A stretch of 64,000 nucleotides of DNA, from assembly GCA_030374805.1 (NCBI GenBank), contig JARGSG010000066.1, positions 186,001-250,000 on the forward strand, in the 5' to 3' direction. The stretch's first letter is position 1, and every line of letters begins with the position of its first letter. Made by a program: the position numbers and the translations under genes. Origin of the DNA: Gracilaria gracilis (lineage: Eukaryota > Rhodophyta > Florideophyceae > Gracilariales > Gracilariaceae). Shown here one piece after another: positions 45,445 to 55,034 of the stretch. The notes beneath the pieces are model-generated. The model worked only from the letters and a program-made list of their open reading frames with translations. It was not told the DNA's origin and searched no databases.

Positions 45445-48400
45445 TTACTTCACGGATGTTTCAAGCACGCCAGTCCCAGAACAGTACACGATCTCGAATT
45501 CGTACCCGGCGAAAAGATCCAACCAACGGGTGTGGCGTCCACGTACGTCCTTCTTCTGGAAGCGATACCTCAGGGCCTGATGATCCGTCACCAACTGGAA
45601 TGGCTTCGATCCAAGAAGGTAGATGCGAAACTTCTTCAGGGCAAACACGACTGCCAAAGCCTCCTTTTCGCAAACCGAGTAATTCTGTTCAGACTTGTTC
45701 ATTGTCCTGCTTGCGTACTGGACCGGGTGGAACATTCCATCCTCCTTCTTCTGAGCCAAGACAGCCCCCAAAGACCGGGTGGAGGCGTCTGTCTCGACAC
45801 GAAAAGGGGCCTCAAAGTTCAGAAAAGCGAGAACCGGGGGGCAAACAAGCTTCTTCTTCAACTCTTCAAACGCTTTCCTCATCTCGGGGGTGAACTCCAG
45901 CCTCTTCTTGCCTGTTGTAGCAGCGTGAAAGGGGGCAGAGGTCTGTGAAAACCCTTTGATGAAGCGCCTGTAGTAGCTCGCGAGGCCCAGAAAACTCCTA
46001 AGCTCAGTTGTCGCCGAAGGTAGAGGGGCATCCTGAATCGCTTCAATCTTCTTCATGTCCACGGATACTCCACCAGCCTCGATGACGTGTCCAAGAAGGT
46101 GGATCCTGGGCTGGGCGAAGTCGCACTTGCTGATCTTCAGCTTCAGCTCATGCGAAGCGATGAGCTTCAGCACTTCCGACACGTGGTGGACATGCTCCTC
46201 CATGGTCTTCGAGAATATGACCACATCGTCAATGTACACACGTGCAAAGGCAATGCGACCGAGAATGGAGTCCATCAACCTTTGGAAAGTCGATGGGGCT
46301 TTCATCAGGCCAAAGGGCATGACCTCAAACTGGAAGGTCCCTTGCCGACAGACGAAAGTGGTCATCTCTTTGCAACGGGGCGACATGCCGATCTGCCAGT
46401 ATCCAGAGAACAAATCCAGCGTCGTGAAGAACGAACAACCGCCAAGGTCATCGAATATCTGATCCATGTGGGGAAGTGGCCAACGATCTGGTCTCATGAT
46501 CTGATTCAAGGCTCTGTAGTCGACACAGAACCTTGGTTTTCCATCCTTCTTCGTGGCGATGACAACGGGGAAGGACCGGGCGGACGAGCATGGACGCACG
46601 ATCCCAGCAGCGAGCATCTTGTCAACCTCCTTTCGGACCACCTCGTCATGCTTTGGTGGTAGTCGACGGAGACGTGATCGGATTGGAGTATTGTCGGTAA
46701 TCTCGAAGTCATGCAAGACGGGCACACCAGAAGGCCGGAGGTCATAGAGGGACCACGCCACAATGTCTGTGGCACAGAGAACTGAGAAAAGCTTCTGCTG
46801 AACCGTCCCGGGGAGATGCGACAAACGATCCAGAATGACCTGCCTCTGGTCGGTGTCTGGGGGGAAGTCTCGGCGATCGAAGGCGCACCCATGCTCATCG
46901 CTGGCAACGGTGTCCTGAAGAGAGTACTCCACTTCATGTGCTACGCAGACATCACTCTCAGAGGCAAGCACAAGACCATGGGGCACTGCAGGGGTTTCCC
47001 TTCCGTTCTGTCCTTGACCGGGTGAAGCAGGGCCGTCCTCGGAAGTCTGAAAACCGTTCTGAACTCCATTGAAGTCTCGGGAACCGCTGGAAGCATCATT
47101 TCCTCCTGGGATGTGGTACTCGACTGGGGCCGATATCTGATTCTGGGGGAAGTAGATGTTCATGCCCCCAAAATCATCCTGGAGGAGCTCACCTTCAGCC
47201 CCGAAAGGCAAACTGTCCGTCGTGACCGAAGGAAAGGGGGCACCGGCATGACCTAAGTGGCGCCTTCTGACCTTGATGTAGAGAACGTCTTGGCGATCTG
47301 GCTCCTCCTCATCTCGGCGTGGGAGAAGAAGAATCTCGTCGCGGATCGGGACTGTTAGCCCAGGGTCTTCGAACACAACCGGGTGTGGCTCAAACGGCAC
47401 GTGCAAGGCTGGGTTAAACTCACCAACTTCGTCTTCGGTATCTTCATCATCATCATCTTCATCTTCATCTTCATCTTCATCTTCATCTTCATCTTCATCT
47501 TCTTCATCGGACTCATCTTCATCTTCTGTGGCTTCTGCGTCCTCGTAGCGCCTGTTGTCGTTGATAGCGAGATCATGCAATTGCTCCAGGGCCCGTTCGT
47601 CGGTTGTCAAGGGTGGCGAAGGCGGAGCACGAGCACCAACCTGACGCAAACCAACCAGCTCCGCGGCCCGGGACTCGGGATCTTGACTAGTGTCACCGAC
47701 TTGCTCTTCTTGATTGTCATGATCAGAGTCGTGAGACCCATCTGGGTTCATTGTCGGGCGATCACCTTCCAACGTGACGAGGGTGACCTCTGGGCCCAAA
47801 GCGTGTCCATCGAAGAAAACCTCGTCCTCTTCAATTGAGGCGAACAGACTATCTCCTTCGGAGGGGAACTCATACCTCTCTTCATCGGAATCTGATGTAA
47901 AGTCCTCACTATCTGTGCCAGAAATTGGCACAAACTCGTCGATCCCAGCGCGCTCGTAATCTAGTCCGAGTAGGATTGGCGAGCCATCATATACCATCTT
48001 CACCTCCTGTGTGCTGATATCGATGCAGGCTTGCATCGCCTCCAAGGTGGGAAAGCCGATGATGAGGTCAAATGGGGGCCTTTCGATGACCAGAAATTCG
48101 AGCGGGACTCTCACAGAATCGAAAATGACAGGAACATCACGGAGCGTGCCGCGAACCAGAGCGACGTCGCCGTTCGCCACGCGAATCTGACGATCAGTGG
48201 GCTTGGGCTTCAACGAAAGCCTCTCGGCCAGCTCAGAAGACATGAGATTGGGGATTGCCCCGGAATCCAGAAGAGCCTGTGCGGGAGTCCCATACACCTT
48301 CACTAGGACCACTTTAAGGCGTGCTCCCTTCATGGAGGTCTCGGCGAACGTTACTCGACGCGGGGATGCCTTTCCAGACAAGATGCGGCGAATGTCCTTC

Positions 48401-49714
48401 TTGGCATCATCAGCATCGCCACGAACCAGCTGACCAAAAGTGAGACCAGTTGGCGCGTTGGCTAACTCCTCCAGCAAGTTGTACTTGCCAGAATGCTCTT
48501 GAAGCTTAGCGCGATTCGAAGACTTCCTCGCTGTCGGCTTCCGGGACTTCTGAGAGGACCTAGGGGCCCCTATTGGCCTGAAGCGGCCAAGTTGCTTCCG
48601 TACAGCCGGCTGCGACGGGTTAAGCAACGACTGAATGCCAATGTGGTCGGCGGTTCTTTGCTGCTTCGGGAGAGCCACGCCCTCGGCGGTGCGCTTCGTG
48701 GCTGCCACCACCTCGTCATCAGCATCATAGCCCTCAGTCACAACGGAGACTTGACTTGGCTGCCCAGCCTGCTGGCCACCACTATTGTTCTGTCTGAGAC
48801 GGTCTTCGGCTGCCGACTCACTACGAGGAGCTCCAACGGGGGGTCGGCGATCGTAAGCGGGGTCACGAGACCAGCAGGTGGCGATTGCATGACCCATCTT
48901 TCCGCAACGTTCACAACGGGTATTGCGGTGCGGATTGAGACTGCAGCGCGTCGCCCAGTGGCCTGGTTGACAACAGTATGCACAAGTGCGCTCGCGATCG
49001 TCGTCATTCCTCTGAGGTGGGGCCTGCGTCTTCTTCATCATCAGTGTAAGCTGGGAGAGCTGCTCCGCGAGAAGATCGACCTTGTTCTGCAGAGGAGGCG
49101 ACGGATCGCCCTGTTTCGGCCTCTGCATAACCTTCTTCGGCGCCGGCAGGACATGAAGAGCCCCGTGGGACTCCAACACGTTCCTACCGACCACAAAGTC
49201 CTTCACCAGTGCCTTCAGTGACTCGTAGTCGTGAGAGCCGCGGAACACAACGAATTGTGCGAGGTCGGCGTACTCCATGACGGCACGGCGGAGGAGACCA
49301 AACCGGGCTTTCGAATTGAACCCGGCTTTCTCGAAAGTTGCATCCATCTTCTTCAAGGAACCGAGAAGGTCCCCATAATCCAGACGCGCGGATGCAGCGC
49401 GACGAATATGTTCCTCAGGCTCCTCCTCGACGCCAAATTTATCCAAAAACGCGCGCTTCACGGCGGCATAGTCGGATGCAGCATTGTTGAGGACACCATC
49501 GGACGAAAACTGTTCGTAGTAGAACTCAAAGGCCTCTCCTTCGAGAAATCCTAGGAATTCAATTGCACGTTCTTCGTCAGTCCTTTCCACGGGAGGCAAC
49601 ATTCTCGTAGAAGAAGAAGAACTTGCGGATATCGACGTTGGAACCGTCAAAAGACGAAACTCCAGAGGAAGGAATAGCGTTACTCCCTCCTCGAGAGTAC
49701 CATGAGAACACCAT
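45445..49714 (-). CDS. gag-pol polyprotein of right copy (one frameshift near 49584), no integrase
   Basis: From about 49580 to the TAA at 45445 a single frame of almost 1380 codons is open. Order: capsid, two CCHC knuckles, protease with ALLDSGAIPNLMS, a long acidic linker coded by ATCTTC repeats, RT with FCVDYRALNQIM, FTTLDLFSGYWQIG, MPFGLMKAPSTFQ and YIDDVVIFSK, and RNase H with FRVETDASTRSLGAVLAQ and LVTDHQALRYRF. The protein ends shortly after the RNase H tether (EIVYCSGTGVLETSVK). Integrase motifs are absent. The gag start at 49714 is separated by an extra C near 49581-49588, absent from the left copy. It is the best preserved retroelement gene in the window. Confidence 0.9.
47440..47515 (-). 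repeat. ATCTTC hexanucleotide array coding an acidic run (right copy)
   Basis: Counterpart of the array at 42265-42345, coding alternating Glu and Asp between protease and RT. Confidence 0.88.
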
Positions 49715-50546
49715 TTTGGTAGGAGAAATGGTGCGGGTGATGACAAACCCAGGGGCGGGGGGGACACAAACACAAAGCAAAAGGGACACAACAGAAAATG
49801 CTCTCGAGAGTACCAGCCCAACACGCTGTGTAGCGGTAGTAGGCAAGAGTCCGTAGTAAACACACAAACTGTGCAAAGTAGCAACGACGAAGCTGAAACG
49901 TGTAGCAATCGTAAGCCACAGCACGACCAAAACTATAGGTCTAGTGCTGGCGGAAACTGACACGAAACGACAACACAGAAGCAGAAGCTCCCTCTCGCAG
50001 GACCAAACGTAGATCACCTGCGGGGAGCGACACCTCTAGAGCCGAAGCACAAGACAGACCCAAGCAAGGGGTAGTGCTCCTTAGGCTCTTGTCGGAAGAG
50101 GGCGGGAGACCAAGCCGCCAAGGGAAAAGGAAAGGTTGAAGAGAGGGGAAGAACACGACAGGGGAAAGCAAGACAGAGTTTGCTGTGAAAGAAGGTGGGG
50201 GGTCGTTGTCAAAGGGGAAGTGGTCTGGCCGGAGTTGGTCGAGATGCGACCGCTCCGGCCCTTTTATAGGCAATTGAACCTTCAAAACTAGACTCTAAAC
50301 GCATTTCTACTTTCGATAACCAATGAGCTGGTCACTACTGCAACATATCCCCCGTCTCTGCCACTCACCGCGGAGGCAGTGGCGCTTAAGTAGACAGGGG
50401 GAGCCGGCGAGGACCATGCGGTTCACTCCCGTGCACCATGCGTAGAAAACTAAAATATCCATAAAATATCCAAGTAGAGAAACTTGTAGAATTACACTTG
50501 TGTCCAACACGTGCACCGCACACGCTGCACGGAAACACGTGCCACA
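49703..50546 (-). repeat. LTR C (5' LTR of right copy)
   Basis: 844 bp; its right edge CACGTGCCACA is followed by the host repeat GGCAG at 50547-50551, matching 39336-39340. Confidence 0.93.
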
Positions 50547-50551
50547 GGCAG

Positions 50552-51185
50552 CATGCAAACCGTCAAATGCGGCTAAGTTCAGAGTATCAAAGGCGCTTGG
50601 TATCAAGCAATTCCTCACTGTAGCTGCTGTCAGCTGCAGCTGTCAGCCACAAGAGGGCCACGATAACACCTCCGACGGTGTGGCTCGGGGTCACCACACC
50701 GTGAGCGGCTGTTCGAACCCTGGCCCTGCCGCTCTTCCCCCAGGTTCACTACACTACACGGTTGGTGCATCCAATCAAAACCATGGCTAAGAGTTTGTTA
50801 AATCTACGCATAGGCCTGAAGAAAGAGTTCTCGGTTACACGATAGTTTGTGTAACTGTTCTGACTGTATACCAGGTACATCTTCAGGGTTATCTCCCTCT
50901 CTTCTGGAAAAAAAAGAGATTGTATTACTGCCAACTGTTCAAGCATTCCTCTCCTCTAAAAGAAGAGAAATGCTGCGACCCTCCTCCGATTGGCAAGTAT
51001 ACGTTATCACCCTCGTAGTCAGGTGATAACTTATACATGTACGCACGGAAATGCGTACGAAACGTAATATCGCTGACGATATCGCACAACAGAGTTAGGG
51101 ACGTTACCATTTAAGGTTGGCCATGACAAAATGTTTGGTTTGTCCCCAACCCCCCGGGTGCAATGCGCAGTAAGCACTCCTACTA
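50552..51185. other. intergenic region with transposon-like fragment
   Basis: The minus strand at about 50865-50946 codes FFPEEREITLKMYLVYSQN, related to the plus-strand fragment near 39130. Around 50678-50735 a stretch with GTTCGAACCC and a GAGCGGC/GCCGCTC stem (50703-50709 with 50728-50734) resembles a tRNA-like or SINE-like piece, but no full tRNA fold could be drawn. Confidence 0.3.
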
Positions 51186-51553
51186 GTGTCTATCGGACCG
51201 ATTCAAATGTGCGAAAACGATTATTTTTTCAAGGATTTGCATTCATCATACGTATTACTAAAATCGACGATTTGACAGAAAACTGTGCATTTTTATACCA
51301 AAAAAGCCGGGGTTTTAAAGTTGTACAGTAAATACCAACATTTTTTTTGGTCCTTGAACTTCTGCATGCGATTTCTTTCTTGTTTTCTCTTCAACATATT
51401 ACAAGGAATACAAGCTGCGATTTTTATGTTAGATATTAGATGGCTTAGACAATACAAACATCAAAATCGCAAAAAAAACTGACTGAAACAAACAAATTTA
51501 AAGAAAATGTTGATTGATTTGACCTCATATGAGGTCACTTGTCCAATAGACAC
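51186..51553. mobile_element. MITE with 13-bp inverted ends and TA target duplication (368 bp)
   Basis: The left end GTGTCTATCGGAC and the reverse complement of the right end, GTGTCTATTGGAC, differ at one base. Both are flanked by TA (51184-51185 and 51554-51555). The interior is AT-rich without a coding frame. TA duplication and short inverted ends fit a Tc1/mariner-mobilised MITE. Confidence 0.65.
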
Positions 51554-51928
51554 TAGGGAGGGCCGTTGTATTGTACGCCATGAAAGGAAGGCGCCGTCAT
51601 CTGTTCCAGCCGCTGACGTCAGATATCCCACTCTGCGTGGGACTGTCCCATGCTGGTTGTGTTCTCATAATGGTCAGCGAGCCGCTGCTTAACCTGTCAC
51701 GCGCTTCATGAGGTCTGTTTTCACTTCAGAAGGGAAGACTTTTCAGACCTTATTCCTTTTCCTAGTTGGCTCCATAGCAGTCACGTTATCAACAAGTCGT
51801 TCCGTACTCGCACAATTGTCTACACCATACTTCTGAGTGGATTAATTTCATCCATGTTTTGTCTCTGTTGGCATGACGAGAGCTTTGTGTAGCGACACGC
51901 CATACGGGCATAATTAGGGACGGAGAGG

Positions 51929-51936
51929 TTATAAAA
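51929..51936 (+). promoter_or_regulatory. TATA box of the secreted-protein gene
   Basis: TTATAAAA lies 157 bp before the chosen start at 52093, so a start of transcription near 51960 would give a leader of about 130 bases. Confidence 0.55.
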
Positions 51937-52092
51937 CGAGGAATGGGCCCTCGTGCCCGAGGAAGGAGCGGGCAAGCAGAGACAAACAGAATAAGAGAAC
52001 TCTTCCTTTGTAGCGAAGAACTTTTTCAGCTATCAGCGTCTACCGATTCCCATACAAGGCACTCGCAGAAGAACCGAACGGAAGCCCTCACG

Positions 52093-52686
52093 ATGATGAT
52101 ACTACTTTTAGCCCTTTTCTTGTACTCATTGCCTTGCCTATCGCTGACTGTTCCTCGCTATGACATGGCACAGCCAGTGACGCGACCATATCGAGTGGAC
52201 GTCTCAGAGCCTTTAAAAGTATTTTGTGACTTTCAATCCCTCAATGGCTGCTACACGCAACAAAGAGATCCAATCGTTTGCCAGAATGTGAACGAAGGGA
52301 AGACGACATTTTTAAAGATAGAACCAACAGATCGTTTCGACGTATGGCTCTCTAATAATGGATACTTCAATCACGAATGGATCTTCTTTGACATCGTAAA
52401 GACTTTCGAAATGGACCCGGAATTAATGAGCCTTGAGCCCTTCTCCTCAGATGAGGAAAGGAGCAAGAGTTCTGTGCGCAGCTTGGCGGGCTTGGAAGAG
52501 ACCGTTATGAAGACTATAAAGTTAAGCCTGTCACCGAGCCAACGACAGCAACAACAACCTTACTGTTATGTTCGCCGTGATGAAGCTGTCGGAAACGTTA
52601 TGACTAAGCTTACCCTAGACGGGAGGAGGAATCTGACGACAATTTCAACTACCTCAATTTCGTTTGGTTGCAGGACGCGTTTCTAA
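52093..52686 (+). CDS. hypothetical secreted protein
   Basis: This 197-residue protein begins MMILLLALFLYSLPCLSLTV, a clear signal peptide. The mature part has a few Cys (FCDFQSLNGCYTQ, DPIVCQN, PYCYVRRD, FGCRTRF), an N-glycosylation site NLTT and no known family. An upstream in-frame ATG at 51943 would place the signal sequence internally, so 52093 is preferred. A TATA box and AATAAA frame the gene, which supports it being real. It sits between a MITE and a copia element, so it is a host gene in repeat-rich surroundings. Ends at TAA 52684. Confidence 0.7.
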   Translation: MMILLLALFLYSLPCLSLTVPRYDMAQPVTRPYRVDVSEPLKVFCDFQSLNGCYTQQRDPIVCQNVNEGKTTFLKIEPTDRFDVWLSNNGYFNHEWIFFDIVKTFEMDPELMSLEPFSSDEERSKSSVRSLAGLEETVMKTIKLSLSPSQRQQQQPYCYVRRDEAVGNVMTKLTLDGRRNLTTISTTSISFGCRTRF

Positions 52687-52891
52687 AATTTGATAGAATC
52701 GTTGAAAGTTGGGATAAGAGTTCAGGAAGGCGTAACTCGCCCGTAGATGGGCCTCCGTTGAAGGATTGTAGTAGATTTGGTTAGTCTAAATTTCGATGCA
52801 CAACCTTTCGGAGTGTTTGTTGGATGCTCTAAAAGTCCTGAGTCGGAGACTGGGGTTCCTCTCGGTAAGGCAGACTACAAAGATGTCATAA

Positions 52892-52897
52892 AATAAA
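52892..52897 (+). terminator. AATAAA polyadenylation signal
   Basis: AATAAA is 206 bp after the stop of the secreted-protein gene. Confidence 0.5.
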
Positions 52898-53873
52898 GAA
52901 AAACATACAACTGCTCTTCTAATAAACCGTCGGAACTTTTTTATTTTGTCGTTTCAAATTTGATGGGCTAAAGAGGCGAATTCCCAAAACAAATTCTTAG
53001 GCTTGAAGACCTCCGAACTACATCGTACTGCGGAAAACTTTGTGGCAAAGCCGCTAGATTCTTCTACAGTAAAAAAGAACACGCAATGACACTTCACTCG
53101 ATGAGAAACAGAGAAATCATATGAAAGCTTCTACTCCTTACGCAGCTGGGAACATGGGAGTTCGAAAATTGCAAGCGAAAACGAAAGACTCTTGACGTTC
53201 TTTGAACTCAAATACCTACAAATTCTATCCTCAACGTGGCCAGTTCTTCTTATTCCCCTCTCCGCACAAAACCTCAAGCCGCTATTGAGGCTATGCTAAA
53301 GCTTTTCGGCAGAGACAATATTGTACCGGGGGCAAGACAGTGCGCCTGCTCCGGGAACAGGGCCTAACATTTTTGAATATACAGTCTATCCTTGATAAAA
53401 AAGATGTGGAGCGTTTAGCACTTTCGTATCCTTATAGACAGTTTATCTCTTTATCGAAGAGAAAATAAAAACCAAAACAAAAAAAGCACTACGGCCTGGT
53501 ATTGGCTGTTCTGAGTACCGTTGTAACTGAGTAGACGCCGAAGAACGCGTCAATAGCGTTTGGCCTATCGTTCGCTTCACATCCCATTTCAAATTATTTT
53601 GTGCTCTACGGAGAGCACTCCGAACAGCTTAGAGTGCAATACCCTTTTCTCTAAGCACTTCACGTACAACAACTAGAGAAATTAGCTTATCCCCATGCAG
53701 CGTGCGTAATAAAATTTCCTCACGAATTAGGTGCGTGAATTTTGGGTGAGAAGGAAGCTGTAAAAAGATATCAGGGTGTAGTCACGAGGTTGAACCAAAG
53801 TTCAACTCAGCCTACACGTGTAGTTTACTGTCACTAACACACTTACATCAAAACCGTCGCTTGGGACCAAAAA
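52898..53873. other. intergenic region, nothing recognised
   Basis: No credible coding frame or RNA gene. The stretch ends with GTTGG at 53874-53878, the copia target duplication. Confidence 0.5.
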
Positions 53874-53878
53874 GTTGG

Positions 53879-53972
53879 TGTCAATCAGCATTACAGTAGA
53901 CACTCCAGTAGATAAGCACCAGATGAGCGAGCTCACGAAGTAAACGGCTCCGGCCAGAGGTTCTTCTCCACA
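53879..53972 (+). repeat. 5' LTR of copia element (94 bp, internally deleted)
   Basis: Begins TGTCAATCAGCA and ends TTCTCCACA. Compared with the 3' LTR it lacks 44 bp between two copies of CAATCAGCA. Confidence 0.85.
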
Positions 53973-53973
53973 A

Positions 53974-53991
53974 GTTATGGGCCACACGCAC
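53974..53991 (+). other. primer-binding site, initiator tRNA-Met anticodon type
   Basis: GTTATGGGCCACACGC lies one base after the LTR. It is complementary to the anticodon-stem region of initiator tRNA-Met (CCATAAC), not to a 3' CCA end. Priming from a half tRNA of this kind is known from Drosophila copia. Confidence 0.65.
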
Positions 53992-54001
53992 CCTCGCAAG
54001 A

Positions 54002-54932
54002 CACAACACCACTCCAATCACCCCAAACCACCACCGCCCCTCTCCAATTATCATCACGGAGACCTACAACCGCCTCACCCGCCGTCTTCGACGGGAACTC
54101 AATCGTGAAACAGACGAACTCACCCAACATCTATATTCTAACGCCATCATAACGGCAGACAACCGCCATCAACCACAAGACACAACACAATCTCCAAACA
54201 TAGACAGCACCACATCATCAGCAAGCTATCCAACACTCCCAAAGCTCCATACATCCAACTACTCTTTCTGGCACTTTATTATTAAAAATTACGCCGAAAC
54301 ATTGGAAGCTTCCGATCACCTCAACACCAACCCACCCATTCCAATCGACCCCGCAGAGCACAAGGCATATACCGAAAAGAAAACAAAACTCACCACAGAA
54401 ATACTCAGTAGCGTCCCGGCAGACATTCTCCGTCAAATATTTGTACCCGACGATGATCCCACACCCCCATGATCTCGTCACTTGAATATTGACCCACATC
54501 AATCAGTCCACAAAAGAAGACCACCAATTCTTGAAGACCGAAGCCGAAAGCATCCTCTTTGCGGACGACACGAAAATCGCAGACTACATCAAAAAACACA
54601 AGGACGTTCGTCAGCGCATGCTAGCCGCCAAATATCCCAACATCAAAGATGAAACCACCACAGTCGAATTCCTAATCGAGGGACTCAAACGCAACCCAGC
54701 ATTATCCACTATCGTCTTTCAATTCCTGGCCAACAAACCCAATGACATAAAGGACTTCATCCGAAAATTCAAAGAACTCTATGGATATTCGCAAACAATG
54801 GCATCCGCATCAACCACTCCGCAACGTTCAAGCTTCACCGGGGACTATGGAACCACACCCAACACTTCAAACTACAACCGAAATCAGTACGCACCCCGCC
54901 AACGTCGTGTATTCACAGGCAAACCATGCTAA
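54002..54932 (+). pseudogene. copia gag with one frameshift and one stop
   Basis: The N-terminal half lies in one frame (54002-54473; KLHTSNYSFWHFIIKNYAET is the gag start-like motif) and the second half in another (from 54486; LKTEAESILFADDTKIADYI, VEFLIEGLKRNPALSTIVFQ). A TAA at 54930-54932 follows a Cys at the start of what looks like the zinc knuckle (C, FH, then TECRDRR). Frame 54486-58322 is otherwise the same, so gag and pol were one polyprotein. Confidence 0.8.
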
Positions 54933-55034
54933 TTTCACATCACTCTCGGCATCGTACCACAACATTCAGACACAGAATGTCGAGATCGCCGCCACCCAAA
55001 GAACCGGACCCAACCCCCACAAGCAAATTACGCC

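Larger units (their letters stand above)
39341..50546 (-). mobile_element. tandem composite of two Ty3-like elements sharing the middle LTR
   Basis: Three 844-bp LTRs (39341-40184, 44536-45379, 49703-50546) alternate with two nearly identical internal regions of 4351 and 4323 bp. Each LTR runs TGAGAACACC to GTGCCACA on the plus strand. GGCAG is found directly outside both ends (39336-39340 and 50547-50551) and is the target duplication of the whole composite. Each internal region encodes gag, protease, RT and RNase H in one frame, and the frame stops about 65 bp before the 3' LTR without any integrase. Confidence 0.93.

Noticed and set aside
47383-47838. Plus-strand frame with alternating Phe and Ile that looks like a membrane segment
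   Set aside because: It is the reverse reading of the ATCTTC array that codes Asp/Glu in the polyprotein.
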